Assembly: GCF_001507645.1 (NCBI RefSeq)
Contig: NZ_CP013909.1
Coordinates: 2,294,001-2,358,000, forward strand
Origin: Hymenobacter sedentarius
Lineage (GTDB): Bacteria > Bacteroidota > Bacteroidia > Cytophagales > Hymenobacteraceae
DNA: 64,000 bases
Direction of reading: 5' to 3'
Shown here: positions 31,841 to 40,954 of the stretch, one piece after another
Layout of the letters: each line of letters begins with the position of its first letter
Position numbering within the stretch: the stretch's first letter is position 1
Program-made: the position numbers and the translations under genes
The notes under the pieces: model-generated
What the model was told of the DNA's origin: nothing
What the model saw: the letters and a program-made list of their open reading frames with translations, nothing else
Databases searched by the model: none

Positions 31841-31866
31841 CGTTAGCAGTTGCAGCAACCTAAGCA

Positions 31867-31898
31867 AAGGCCAGCTCCATTATTGGGCTGGCCTTTTT
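31867..31898 (+). terminator. Terminator after the first TonB receptor
   Basis: The stem AAAGGCCAGC/GCTGGCCTTTTT has a short loop and a T5 tail. The same stem is reused after the second receptor, which fits the duplication of the gene with its terminator. Confidence 0.88.
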
Positions 31899-32299
31899 GG
31901 TGTCCGGCACCTTGGGCCACCGGGCCTGCCGTTGGGTCCTGCCCACGCCACGAGCCAGCCCGCTTTTGGGCGGCCCGTATAGGAGCTTGGGCAAGGGGAC
32001 TCAGGGCCAAAGTATTGACTTTGTGGGCGCGAGTGCCTAGCTTGGGTTGCCCACAGCGCCTGAGTTCCTGCGTTTGCGTACCGCGCGGCTTTTGTGTTGT
32101 TGCCCGTTTGGATACGGTTATGGTTGTTGCTCAGGCCAGTAGCTAGTGATTAGACCATATTTTGTACATTCCCAAAAACTTTTTGTAGGAAGCTGATTCT
32201 GCCCGTTGCCGGGCGCGCCGGCGGCGCGAGGCAGCCGCAGACTGCGCTTAAAGCTCATCTTTTGAAATCTCTATATCTTTTTACCAACCTTTTTTTCGC
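31899..32299. other. Intergenic region between the two receptors
   Basis: No gene is seen. The last 60 bases are AT-rich; TATCTTTT at 32274 is a possible -7 element (TAnnTTTG with one mismatch) for the second receptor, without a clear -33 partner. Confidence 0.4.
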
Positions 32300-35107
32300 A
32301 TGAAAAATCTTTTACTTCTTCTGCTGTTGGTCCTGGGTGGGCTGACGGCGCAGGCCCAGAAAATAACCGTGACCGGCCGGGTGGTGGGGGCGTCGGGCGA
32401 AGGCCTGCCCGGCTCCACGGTGCTGGAGCGCGGCACTTCCAACGGAACTTCTACGGGCGGCAACGGCGAGTTTTCGCTTTCCGTCGCGCCCGAGGCCACG
32501 CTCACCATTCAGGCCATTGGCTTCAAGGCCCAGCAGGTGCCGGTGAACGGCCGCACCACCCTGCCCGACGTGCAACTCGTGGCCGCGGCCCAGGACCTGA
32601 ACGAGGTGGTGGTGACGGGCTCCCGCGCCAGCGAGGGCCGCTCCAACATCCTGACCACGGCGCCGGTCGACGTGATTTCGGCCCGCGAAATCAAGGCGTA
32701 CGCCCAGATTGACGTGGCCCAGATTCTGTCCTACGTGGCGCCGTCGTTCCAGTCGTCGCGCCAGACCATTACGGACGGTACCGACCACATCGACCCCGCC
32801 AGCCTGCGCGGCCTCGGCCCCGACCAGGTATTGGTCCTCGTGAACGGCAAGCGCCGCCACAATTCGTCCCTGGTAAACATCAACGGCTCCATCGGCCGCG
32901 GCTCGGTGGGCACCGACCTGAACGCCATTCCCACGGCCAGCATCAAGCGCATTGAGGTGCTGCGCGACGGCGCGGCGGCCCTCTACGGCTCCGACGCCAT
33001 TGCCGGCGTGATTAACATCCAGCTCAAGGATGACTCCACCGGCGTAACGGCCAGCAGCACCGTGGGCCAGACCACCAAAGGCGACGGCGACGTTTTCCAG
33101 GCCGACGCCAACGTGGGCATTGGCCTGGGCGGGCGCGGCTTTGTGGACGTGAGCGGCCAGTTTCAGAACCACAGCTATTTCAACCGCGGCCTGCCCGACA
33201 CCGCCCCGCTCATTTACCTGGGCGGCAGCGGCGGCCAGTACCCGGCCAGCGCCAATACGGAGCAGGCCCGCCGCGACCTCAAGGCCCAGGACGACGCCCT
33301 GGTGAAGCAGAATGGCTTTAACCGCAACGACCTGCGCGTGGGCAGCGCCGATACCCGCAACTACGGCGGCTTCCTGAACTCGGAGTACCGGCTGGGTGGG
33401 GGCCTGACGGCTTACCTCTCGGGCGGCGTGACGCACCGCACCGGCAAATCGGCCGGCTTCAACCGCCTGCCCAACCAGCCCACGCAAAGCGACCTGACCA
33501 TTTTCCCGAACGGCTTCCTGCCCTTCATCAACACCAAAATCAACGACCAGTCGGCTATTGTGGGGCTGCGCAAGGGCCTTGGGGGCTTCGCGGCCGACTT
33601 GAGCAACACCTTTGGCCGCAACGAGCTGCGCTATGATATCAGCAACAGCGTGAACGCCTCGCTGCCGCAGGGCCCGGGCATCCGCAACCAAACCGAGTTC
33701 TACGCCGGTACCCTGATATTCAGCCAGAACACCACCAACCTGGGCCTGGCGCGCAAATTCTCCGAAGTGGGTCCGCTGGCTACGCTGAACGTGGCCTTTG
33801 GCGGCGAGTTCCGGGTGGACCGCTTTCAGATTAAAGCCGGCGAGCCCAACTCCTACATCAACGGCGGGCGCCTGATTGGCACCACGCCCACGGCCTCGGG
33901 CTCGCAGGTGTTCCCCGGCTACCAGCCCACCGATGCCGTGGACAAGTCGCGTACCAACGTAGCCGGCTACGTGGACTTGGAAAGCGACGTAACCGAGAAG
34001 CTGCTGGTGCACGCGGCCGGCCGCCTGGAGCGCTACAGCGACTTTGGTACCAGCGTGAGCGGCCAGGCCGCTGCCCGCTTTACCCTCGTGGAGGGGCTGT
34101 CCCTGCGCGGCTCCATTGGCAACGGCTTCCGGGCGCCTTCGCTGCAGCAGCGCTACTTCACCAACGTCAGCACCCAGTTCATCAGCGGCCTGCCCAACCA
34201 GATTCTAACCGTGAACAACGAAAACCCCATCGTGCGCAACGCCTTCGGGGGCAGCGGCCAGCAGGGCTTTGGGGTGGGGGCGCTCAAGCAGGAAAACTCG
34301 CGCAACTACAGCCTGGGCCTCACCGCCCGCGTGGCCCAGACCGTGACCCTGACCGTGGACGCCTACCAGATTGACATCGACGACCGCATCGTGCTCTCCT
34401 CGTCGTTTGCCCGCTCCAACGCTACCGTAAACACCATCCTGGGCTCGCTGCCCGTGAGCCGCGTGCAGTTCTTTGCCAACGCGGTGAACACGCGTACCCA
34501 AGGCCTCGACATTGTGGCCAACGAGCGGCTGGTACTCGGCGAGAAAAGCCGCTTGGGCCTAACGGCGGCGGCCAACTTCAACCAGACCACCGTGCGCAGC
34601 TTCAACAGCACGTCGTCCACCATCAACAACGACCAGACGGTCGGGACCGGCAACCTGCAAAATACCCTGTTTGACCGCCAGCAGCGCACGCGCCTCGAGT
34701 CGGGCAACCCGCGCAGCAAAATCAACCTGTCGGCCAACTACAACTACGGCATCTTCGGCATCGAGGCCCGCACCGTGCGTTTCGGCGAGGTGCAGTACAA
34801 GGACGCCGACCCGGCCCGCTCGTTTCTGGACCAGACCTTCGCCGCCAAATGGATTACCGACGTGACCCTGAGCGCGCAAATCATCAAGCAGGTAAGCCTG
34901 CTGGTGGGCATCAACAACCTGTTTGATGTGTATCCGGACAAGTTCATCCAGAACCCGCGCAACTTTGAGACGAACTTTTCGGTCGACCCCACCCTGAGCT
35001 ACAACTCGACCCTGGACAACACCAACCGCGGCCGCTTTGTGTACCAGGCCAACCAGTTCGGTTTCCAGGGAGCCTTCTACTTTGCCCGCGTCAACGTAGC
35101 GTTTTAA
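32300..35107 (+). CDS. TonB-dependent outer-membrane receptor, paralogue 2
   Basis: The 935-residue protein has the same architecture as its neighbour: signal peptide (NLLLLLLLVLGGLTAQAQ), regulatory domain, DLNEVVVTGSRASEGRSNIL before the plug, and a barrel ending FYFARVNVAF. Plug and barrel strands match paralogue 1 closely, while surface-loop segments differ (for example the SGSQVFPGYQP region and an added YGSGQ-like Gly-rich loop near 640). This pattern suggests duplication followed by ligand divergence. It has its own upstream region and terminator, so the two copies can be expressed separately. Confidence 0.92.
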   Translation: MKNLLLLLLLVLGGLTAQAQKITVTGRVVGASGEGLPGSTVLERGTSNGTSTGGNGEFSLSVAPEATLTIQAIGFKAQQVPVNGRTTLPDVQLVAAAQDLNEVVVTGSRASEGRSNILTTAPVDVISAREIKAYAQIDVAQILSYVAPSFQSSRQTITDGTDHIDPASLRGLGPDQVLVLVNGKRRHNSSLVNINGSIGRGSVGTDLNAIPTASIKRIEVLRDGAAALYGSDAIAGVINIQLKDDSTGVTASSTVGQTTKGDGDVFQADANVGIGLGGRGFVDVSGQFQNHSYFNRGLPDTAPLIYLGGSGGQYPASANTEQARRDLKAQDDALVKQNGFNRNDLRVGSADTRNYGGFLNSEYRLGGGLTAYLSGGVTHRTGKSAGFNRLPNQPTQSDLTIFPNGFLPFINTKINDQSAIVGLRKGLGGFAADLSNTFGRNELRYDISNSVNASLPQGPGIRNQTEFYAGTLIFSQNTTNLGLARKFSEVGPLATLNVAFGGEFRVDRFQIKAGEPNSYINGGRLIGTTPTASGSQVFPGYQPTDAVDKSRTNVAGYVDLESDVTEKLLVHAAGRLERYSDFGTSVSGQAAARFTLVEGLSLRGSIGNGFRAPSLQQRYFTNVSTQFISGLPNQILTVNNENPIVRNAFGGSGQQGFGVGALKQENSRNYSLGLTARVAQTVTLTVDAYQIDIDDRIVLSSSFARSNATVNTILGSLPVSRVQFFANAVNTRTQGLDIVANERLVLGEKSRLGLTAAANFNQTTVRSFNSTSSTINNDQTVGTGNLQNTLFDRQQRTRLESGNPRSKINLSANYNYGIFGIEARTVRFGEVQYKDADPARSFLDQTFAAKWITDVTLSAQIIKQVSLLVGINNLFDVYPDKFIQNPRNFETNFSVDPTLSYNSTLDNTNRGRFVYQANQFGFQGAFYFARVNVAF

Positions 35108-35133
35108 GTAGGAAGAAATTCTTGGTTTGCACC

Positions 35134-35175
35134 ACCAAAAAGGCCAGCTCCGGATTCGGGGCTGGCCTTTTTGGT
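35134..35175. terminator. Bidirectional terminator between receptor 2 and OmpA-like gene
   Basis: The arms ACCAAAAAGGCCAGC and GCTGGCCTTTTTGGT are complementary around a 12-base loop, with T or A runs on both sides, so it can stop transcription from both convergent genes. Confidence 0.88.
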
Positions 35176-35189
35176 GAGGGTTGAGCTGC

Positions 35190-36206
35190 TTACTTGGCCG
35201 CTGCCGGGGTGGCCGAGTTGCTGTCCAGAATTTGAAACAGGTCGTCGAGCTTGGGGGTGAGAATGATTTCGGTGCGGCGGTTCATGGCCTTGTTCTGGGG
35301 CGTGTCGTTGGATGCTACGGGCACGTACTGGCCGCGGCCCGAGGCCGTGACGCGCGCCGGCGGCACGCCGCTGCTGGTGAGCAGGCGCGCGATTTCGGTG
35401 GCGCGCAGGGCGCTCAGGTCCCAGTTGTCGGTGAGGCCGGCGGTGCCGCGCAGGATGGGCACGTTGTCGGTGTGGCCTTCCACTACCACGTTCACGTCTT
35501 TCTGCTCCTGCAGCACCGTGGCGAGCTTCTTGAGCGCCTCCTGGCCCTTGGGGTCCACTTTCGTGGAGCCGGATTTGAACAGCAGCTGCTCGGAAAGCGA
35601 GACGTACACCTTGCCGTCTTTCAGCTTCACCTGCAAGTCGCTGGAGTTGAAGCTGAGCAAGGCCTTGCTCACGCGGGCCTTCAGGTCGTTTACGGCCTTG
35701 TCCTTTTCGGCCAGGGCTTTCGTTAGCTCGGTGAGCCGGGCTTCGCGCACCTTGAGGTCGGCGGCGAGGCGGTCGTTGTCGGCTTTGCTCTTTTGTAGGT
35801 TGGTGTCGAGCTCGCCCAGCTCGGCTTCGCGGCGGGCCAGGTCCTTGGCCACTTTGTTGTAGTCCGACGACTTGTTGGCCAGCTCCCGGTCGCTGTTCTT
35901 GAGCAGTTTGTCGTAGCTGTTGTTGAGCTCGTTGTAGAGGGTGCGGGTTTTGCGGTAGGCAGCGCCGGTTTCGGCTGAGTCGGTCACGAGGCGCTTTTGG
36001 GTGAGGCGCAGTTGGGCCAGCTCATCGGAGGCTTTCTTGAGCTCGGCCGTGGCACCGAGGTACTGGCGCTCGGCGGTGGCTTTGCCGTCGGCGTCGGCCT
36101 TCTGGCGGGCGCTCAGGTCGTCGTATTTCTTGGCGGTTACGCAGCTGTTGAGGGCGGGCGCCGCCAGCAGCGACAGGGCCAGCAGGGCAGGGGAGAAGTT
36201 TTTCAC
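35190..36206 (-). CDS. OmpA-family lipoprotein with coiled coil
   Basis: Translation is placed at GTG 36206 (V/MKNFSPALLALSLLAAP) because it starts a lipoprotein signal with Cys at LNSC; there is no in-frame ATG near it. The 338-residue protein has a long Lys/Glu/Ala-rich coiled coil (about 30-190, e.g. DLARREAELGELDTNLQKSK) and a C-terminal OmpA peptidoglycan-binding domain (about 205-325) with EGHTDNVPILRG and NRRTEIIL. It should tie the outer membrane to the cell wall. Around the start, the sequence ACGTGAAAA occurs twice 14 bases apart; only the second copy is in frame. Confidence 0.87.
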   Translation of the reverse strand: MKNFSPALLALSLLAAPALNSCVTAKKYDDLSARQKADADGKATAERQYLGATAELKKASDELAQLRLTQKRLVTDSAETGAAYRKTRTLYNELNNSYDKLLKNSDRELANKSSDYNKVAKDLARREAELGELDTNLQKSKADNDRLAADLKVREARLTELTKALAEKDKAVNDLKARVSKALLSFNSSDLQVKLKDGKVYVSLSEQLLFKSGSTKVDPKGQEALKKLATVLQEQKDVNVVVEGHTDNVPILRGTAGLTDNWDLSALRATEIARLLTSSGVPPARVTASGRGQYVPVASNDTPQNKAMNRRTEIILTPKLDDLFQILDSNSATPAAAK

Positions 36207-36347
36207 GTAATAATTTTCACGTAATAAATAGAAGGCTGAATGTCGGGCGGTGGAAGGCCGGGCAGTCCGGCCGTAATGGAAGAGCAAGGTAGCGCTTAAC
36301 CCGCAGCCAGCGCCTCCCACGCCCGATTTGCCTCGTGTTTTTCGGCC

Positions 36348-36355
36348 TATATTTG
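36348..36355 (+). promoter_or_regulatory. Putative -7 promoter element of fbaB
   Basis: TATATTTG matches the Bacteroidota TAnnTTTG consensus exactly. A TTTG at 36327-36330 is 17 bases upstream, a little closer than the usual 19-21 spacing. The ATG is 46 bases downstream. Confidence 0.5.
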
Positions 36356-36401
36356 CTCAGCAGCCCACCGGGGCGGCCCTCACCCCGCTTTTCCTTTCCC
36401 C

Positions 36402-37448
36402 ATGGCCTCCTCCCTCACCCTGAGCCGAGAAAACGAAGCCTTGCTGACGCACGAGGCGCTGGTGAGCAAAGACATGATTCACACCCCCGGCCCCGACTTT
36501 CTGGACCGGTGCTTTGTGCCCGGCAGCCGCACGCCGCAGGTGCTGCGCAGCCTCGGGGCCATCTACAACCACGGCCGCCTGGCCGGCACCGGCTACGTCA
36601 GCATCCTGCCCGTCGACCAGGGCATCGAGCACACCGCGGGCTCGTCCTTCGGGCCCAACCCGATGTATTTCGACCCCGAAAACATCCTGCGGCTGGCGGT
36701 GGAAGGCGGCTGCAACGCCGTGGCCACCACCTTCGGCACCTTTGGCACGGTGGCCCGTAAGTATGCCCACAAAATCCCGTTCTTGGTCAAAATCAACCAC
36801 AACGAGCTGCTGACCTACCCCAATAAGTTCGACCAAATCATGTTCGGCTCGGTGCGGCAGGCCTGGGACATGGGCGCCACCGCCGTGGGGGCTACTGTGT
36901 ATTTCGGCTCTGCCGAAAGCAACCATCAGATTATTGAAGTCACGGCCGCCTTCGAGGAGGCCCACCGGCTGGGCATGGCCACCGTGCTGTGGTGCTACAC
37001 CCGCAACAACGCCTTCAAGACCAGCGACAAAGACTACCACGTAGCGGCTGACCTTACCGGCCAGGCCAACCACCTCGGCGTGACCATGGGCGCCGACATC
37101 ATCAAGCAGAAGCTACCCGAAAACAACGGCGGCTTCACCACGCTGAAGTTCGGCAAGACCTTCCCGGCCATGTACGACAAGCTCAGCGGCGACCACCCCA
37201 TCGACCTGACCCGCTACCAGGTGCTCAACTGCTACGCCGGTCGCATCGGGCTCATCAACTCGGGCGGCGAAAGCCTGGGCGACGGCGACCGCGAGGCCGC
37301 CGTGAAAACGGCCATCATCAACAAACGGGCCGGGGGGCAGGGGCTCATTTCGGGCCGCAAAGCCTTTCAGCGCCCATTCGCCGAGGGCGTGGACCTGCTG
37401 AATGCCATTCAGGATGTTTACCTCGACCCGGCCATCACAATTGCGTAG
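36402..37448 (+). CDS. fbaB: Class I fructose-bisphosphate aldolase, DhnA type
   Basis: The 348-residue enzyme splits fructose 1,6-bisphosphate to dihydroxyacetone phosphate and glyceraldehyde 3-phosphate through a Schiff-base Lys. The TIM barrel shows [22 protein letters not shown] and the phosphate-binding segment [11 protein letters not shown] near the C terminus, all typical of the DhnA/FbaB family. The usual archaeal-type proteins are ~260-300 residues; this longer form (about 350) is the one found in Bacteroidota and some Proteobacteria. It probably serves glycolysis and gluconeogenesis. It is transcribed divergently from the OmpA-like gene. Confidence 0.93.
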   Translation: MASSLTLSRENEALLTHEALVSKDMIHTPGPDFLDRCFVPGSRTPQVLRSLGAIYNHGRLAGTGYVSILPVDQGIEHTAGSSFGPNPMYFDPENILRLAVEGGCNAVATTFGTFGTVARKYAHKIPFLVKINHNELLTYPNKFDQIMFGSVRQAWDMGATAVGATVYFGSAESNHQIIEVTAAFEEAHRLGMATVLWCYTRNNAFKTSDKDYHVAADLTGQANHLGVTMGADIIKQKLPENNGGFTTLKFGKTFPAMYDKLSGDHPIDLTRYQVLNCYAGRIGLINSGGESLGDGDREAAVKTAIINKRAGGQGLISGRKAFQRPFAEGVDLLNAIQDVYLDPAITIA

Positions 37449-37507
37449 AGGGGGCAGGGGCTTGCTATTGTTCAGCCCGGGGCTCAATCAGGCCGGTAGT
37501 TATGGCT

Positions 37508-37515
37508 TATCTTTG
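37508..37515 (+). promoter_or_regulatory. Putative -7 promoter element of accD
   Basis: TATCTTTG is an exact TAnnTTTG match, 99 bases before the accD ATG. No good -33 TTTG is seen at the proper distance. Confidence 0.4.
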
Positions 37516-37571
37516 ACGCCCTGTTTATTAGTCACGGCAAGCCTGAAGCTTGCGGCTCTTCCTCAAAAAAT

Positions 37572-37610
37572 AAAAGCTAATAGCCATCCGCTAACAGCTA
37601 AAAGCTAACA
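37572..37610 (+). repeat. AGCTAA micro-repeat in the accD leader
   Basis: Loose copies of agctaa (aaagctaata, cgctaacagc, aaaagctaac) lie directly before the accD start. Confidence 0.5.
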
Positions 37611-37614
37611 TCAA

Positions 37615-38517
37615 ATGGCCTGGTTTAAGCGCGTAGAAAAGGGCATCGTCACCCCCACTGATCAAAAAAAGGAGACCCCCGACGGCCTCTGGCACAAATG
37701 CCCCGAGTGCAAAACGGTGGTGACCATGGCCGAGCACAAGCGGCTGCGGTACGTGTGCGGCTCCTGCAACCACCACGACCGGATTGACGCCGCCGACTAC
37801 TTCGAGTTCCTGTTCGACGACGGCCAGTTTACCGAGCTCGACGCCAACCTGACGTCCGGCGACCCGCTGCGTTTTGTCGACACCAAGGAATACCCCAAGC
37901 GCATTGCCGCCACCGAGCACAACACCGGCCTGAAAGACGCGGTGCGCACGGCCCACGGCCTGTCGACGGGCCAGCCGCTGGTGGTGGCGGCCATGGATTT
38001 CAAGTTCATCGGCGGCTCCATGGGCTCGGTGGTAGGCGAGAAAATTGCCCGCGCCATTGACTTTGCCCGCAAAAACCGCACGCCCTTCCTCATGATTTCG
38101 CGCTCCGGCGGCGCCCGCATGATGGAAGCCGGCTACTCGCTGATGCAGATGGCCAAAACGTCGGCCAAGCTGGCCCTGCTCTCGGAAGCGGGCGTGCCCT
38201 ATGTGAGCCTGCTCACCGACCCTACCACGGGCGGCGTCACGGCGTCGTTTGCCATGCTCGGCGACTTTAATATTGCCGAGCCGGGCGCGCTCATCGGCTT
38301 TGCCGGGCCGCGCGTTATCAAAGAAACCATCGGCAAGGATTTGCCCAAGGGCTTTCAAAGCGCCGAGTTCGTGCTCGAGCACGGCTTTCTCGATTTCATC
38401 GTGGACCGCCGCGAGCTAAAGCAGCGCCTGGCCGATTTGTTGGGCATGCTGCAGCCGGCGGCGGTAGCGGCACCCGAGCCGCGCGATGCCCGTCGGGCTT
38501 CATCCAAAGCGCATTAG
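37615..38517 (+). CDS. accD: Acetyl-CoA carboxylase carboxyltransferase subunit beta
   Basis: The 300-residue subunit of the carboxyltransferase moves CO2 from biotin to acetyl-CoA, the first step of fatty-acid synthesis. The N-terminal zinc ribbon is complete (Cys29, Cys32, Cys48, Cys51). The crotonase-like core shows [17 protein letters not shown], the oxyanion segment [20 protein letters not shown] and [18 protein letters not shown]. The partner accA is not in the window. The last ~25 residues are Ala/Arg-rich and probably unstructured. Confidence 0.96.
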   Translation: MAWFKRVEKGIVTPTDQKKETPDGLWHKCPECKTVVTMAEHKRLRYVCGSCNHHDRIDAADYFEFLFDDGQFTELDANLTSGDPLRFVDTKEYPKRIAATEHNTGLKDAVRTAHGLSTGQPLVVAAMDFKFIGGSMGSVVGEKIARAIDFARKNRTPFLMISRSGGARMMEAGYSLMQMAKTSAKLALLSEAGVPYVSLLTDPTTGGVTASFAMLGDFNIAEPGALIGFAGPRVIKETIGKDLPKGFQSAEFVLEHGFLDFIVDRRELKQRLADLLGMLQPAAVAAPEPRDARRASSKAH

Positions 38518-38556
38518 GGCCAGCCCAGGGCTTTTTTTACTTTCGGCACACTTATT

Positions 38557-38590
38557 GAAAAGCCCGTTTCCGTTACCGGAACGGGTTTTT
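38557..38590 (+). terminator. Terminator after accD
   Basis: The stem AAGCCCGTTTCCG/CGGAACGGGTTTTT has a T5 tail and lies between accD and the glycine-zipper OmpA gene. Confidence 0.8.
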
Positions 38591-38634
38591 CCCGTATAAG
38601 CCCGAGAATATCTCCACCAACTTTTCATTTTCCT

Positions 38635-39381
38635 ATGAACACCTCCAAATCTCTTCTTTCCGTGCTGATGGCTTTCGTCCTGTTATTCAGCTCCTGCGCG
38701 AGCACGAAGCAGACCACGACCCAGCCCGACCTCTCGACCAACAACGGTACCGGCGCCCGCAAAACCGGCATGAGCAAAACGACCAAAGGCGGCCTGATTG
38801 GTGCCGGTAGCGGCGCAGCCGCTGGTGCTATCCTGGGCCGGGTAATCGGTGGCGGTGCCCGCGGCACGGCCATTGGCGCTATTGTGGGTGCTGCAGCCGG
38901 TGGCACCGCCGGTGCCCTGATTGGCCGCAAAATGGACAAGCAGGCCGAAGACCTGCAGCGCGACATGAAAGACGCCAAAGTTGAGCGCGTGGGCGAAGGC
39001 ATTAAAATCACCTTCGACTCGGGCATTCTGTTTGACTCGAATTCGGCCACGCTGCGTCCTGCTTCCGAAACCGACATCACTAAGATGGCCGCTATCCTGC
39101 AGAAATACCCCGACACCAACGTGCTGATTGAGGGCCACACCGACAACACCGGTTCGGACGCCATCAACCAACCCCTGAGCGAGCGCCGGGCCCAGGCCGT
39201 GGCCAACTCGACCATTGCCAAAGGCGTGTCGTCGAGCCGCATCACCACGCAGGGCTATGGCTCGACCCAGCCGGTGGCCGATAACAGCACCCCCGAAGGC
39301 AAGCAGGCCAACCGTCGCGTTGAGATTGCCATCTACGCCAACGAGAAGATGAAGAAAGCTGCCGAAGAAGGCCGCTTGTAA
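38635..39381 (+). CDS. OmpA-family lipoprotein with glycine zipper, paralogue 1
   Basis: The 248-residue protein has a lipoprotein signal (VLLFSSC, Cys ~22), a glycine-zipper region (about 55-105, TKGGLIGAGSGAAAGAILGR then GTAIGAIVGAAAGGTAGALIG) and a C-terminal OmpA domain (about 125-240) with IEGHTDNTGSDAINQ and NRRVEIAIYANEKM. The zipper probably packs in the membrane while the OmpA domain holds peptidoglycan. It is closely related to the gene at 40093; their OmpA parts match almost throughout. Confidence 0.9.
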   Translation: MNTSKSLLSVLMAFVLLFSSCASTKQTTTQPDLSTNNGTGARKTGMSKTTKGGLIGAGSGAAAGAILGRVIGGGARGTAIGAIVGAAAGGTAGALIGRKMDKQAEDLQRDMKDAKVERVGEGIKITFDSGILFDSNSATLRPASETDITKMAAILQKYPDTNVLIEGHTDNTGSDAINQPLSERRAQAVANSTIAKGVSSSRITTQGYGSTQPVADNSTPEGKQANRRVEIAIYANEKMKKAAEEGRL

Positions 39382-39435
39382 GTTGAGCTGATTATTAGGT
39401 CAACTATAGTTGAGCTAGTTAGCAAACAACCCTAG

Positions 39436-39467
39436 GAAAAAGGCCGCCCAATCGGGCGGCCTTTTTT
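39436..39467 (+). terminator. Terminator after OmpA paralogue 1
   Basis: AAAAAGGCCGCCC pairs with GGGCGGCCTTTTTT around a four-base loop. Confidence 0.92.
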
Positions 39468-39578
39468 AGTGGTATTATTCTTGTGCGTAACCAATAGATT
39501 ACGCGGCCCCGGTAAAACCTCTACCAAAGGGCCCGCGTTTAAATCAGCGTTGTTTTTCAACCTTAACTTTTAACCGAC

Positions 39579-39860
39579 ATGAAAACGCTCAAGGTATTTT
39601 TTCTGCTGGTGTTCTCCTTCCTGCTGCTAGCCGGCTCGGCGGCGCAGGCCCAGACGCCCAAAAAGACGTGGAGCCATAAAGCCAAAGGCGCTGCCATTGG
39701 CGGTGGCGCGGGTGCCGTAACGGGCGCAGTGCTCGGCGGTGGCAAGGGCGCCCTCATCGGCGGCGCGGCGGGGGCAGTGGGCGGTGGCCTGCTGGGCCGC
39801 CGAAAAGACAAGCGGCAGGACCCGGCCCGCTACGAGGCTTACCACAACAAGAAGAAATAG
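39579..39860 (+). CDS. Small glycine-zipper exported protein
   Basis: The 93-residue protein has a signal peptide (FFLLVFSFLLLAGSAAQAQ) and consists almost wholly of a glycine zipper (AAIGGGAGAVTGAVLGGGKG then ALIGGAAGAVGGGLLG) followed by a charged tail (RRKDKRQDPARYEAYHNKKK). It resembles the YMGG-type zipper proteins of Bacteroidota. It lies between two OmpA proteins that carry the same kind of zipper, so it may be a stand-alone version that associates with them; this is inference. Confidence 0.8.
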   Translation: MKTLKVFFLLVFSFLLLAGSAAQAQTPKKTWSHKAKGAAIGGGAGAVTGAVLGGGKGALIGGAAGAVGGGLLGRRKDKRQDPARYEAYHNKKK

Positions 39861-39898
39861 CAGGAACCGCCGACAGCAACTCTGGTGTTGTTGAGCTA

Positions 39899-39933
39899 AG
39901 AACGGCCTTCACTTTTAGTGGGGCCGTTTTTTT
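39899..39933 (+). terminator. Terminator after the small zipper gene
   Basis: AACGGCC pairs with GGCCGTTTTTTT across a loop that itself contains CACTTTTAGTG. Confidence 0.82.
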
Positions 39934-40092
39934 ATCGCTGAGTTACGCCGTGTTACGCAACCGTAAGCGCCGCTACCGTCGAGCCTGGAAAGTTTGGCAA
40001 GGTGGTTGCAAATGGCGTACTTGCCGGCCCGTTGCCCTCCGCGGCGGTTTGCCTCAGGCCGTTTACTTATTACCCAACCCTTTTTTTTGATT

Positions 40093-40809
40093 ATGAAATT
40101 TCTCCGCTCATCACTGACCTTCTTACTGGCACTGCTGCTGTTGGTAAACAACTTTGCCCAAGCCCAAAGCACCACCGTCTCGACTGACAAGCCGAAAGGC
40201 ATGAGCAAAACCCTCAAAGGCGGCCTCATCGGCGGCTTGGGTGGCGCAGTAGCCGGCGGCGTGGCCGGCCGCCTGATTGGCGGCAAATCCGGTACCGCTA
40301 AGGGTGCCATCATTGGTGCTGCCGTGGGTGGTACCGCCGGTGCCCTCATCGGCCGCAAAATGGACAAAGCCGCTGCCGAGCTGCGCCGCGACCTGGAAGG
40401 CGCCAAAGTGGAGCGCGTGGGCGAAGGCATCAAAATCACCTTTGCTTCGGGCATCCTGTTCGCCACCAACTCGGCCAGCCTGACCCCGGACGCTGCGGGC
40501 AACGTTTCGCAACTGGCCGAAACCCTGAAGAAGTACGCCGACACCAACGTGGTAATTGAAGGCCACACAGACAACACCGGTTCGGACGCCATCAACCAGC
40601 CGCTCTCGCAGCGCCGGGCCCAGGCCGTGGCCAACACCATCATCAACGAAGGCGTGGACGCTGCCCGCATCACGGCTACCGGCTACGGCTCGACCCAGCC
40701 CGTGGCCGACAACACCACGGCCGCTGGCAAAGCGGCCAACCGTCGCGTGGAAGTAGCCATTTTCGCCAACGAGAAAATGCAGAAAGCAGCCAAGCGCGGC
40801 CAGCTCTAA
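40093..40809 (+). CDS. OmpA-family protein with glycine zipper, paralogue 2
   Basis: Read from ATG 40093, this 238-residue protein has a cleavable signal peptide (LTFLLALLLLVNNFAQAQ) rather than a lipobox, unlike paralogue 1. The zipper (LKGGLIGGLGGAVAGGVAGR onward) and OmpA domain (VVIEGHTDNTGSDAINQ, NRRVEVAIFANEKM) follow. The different anchoring of two otherwise matching proteins suggests different membrane placement. Its own terminator follows at 40857. Confidence 0.9.
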   Translation: MKFLRSSLTFLLALLLLVNNFAQAQSTTVSTDKPKGMSKTLKGGLIGGLGGAVAGGVAGRLIGGKSGTAKGAIIGAAVGGTAGALIGRKMDKAAAELRRDLEGAKVERVGEGIKITFASGILFATNSASLTPDAAGNVSQLAETLKKYADTNVVIEGHTDNTGSDAINQPLSQRRAQAVANTIINEGVDAARITATGYGSTQPVADNTTAAGKAANRRVEVAIFANEKMQKAAKRGQL

Positions 40810-40856
40810 GCTCCGTTATCCGGCTGCAAATCCCGTTTGCGGCATGCAATTGAACA

Positions 40857-40888
40857 AACCGGTGGCCGTCCTGGCCGCCGGTTTTTTT
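40857..40888 (+). terminator. Terminator after OmpA paralogue 2
   Basis: AAACCGGTGGCC pairs imperfectly with GGCCGCCGGTTTTTTT. Its position shows that the longer upstream start possible for the next gene (40844) is not used. Confidence 0.85.
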
Positions 40889-40954
40889 TATGGCATTTTA
40901 GCTCAACCGGTCGTCCTGCACAACCTTGCCCGGCACCGGCGGGTACAACGAGCC

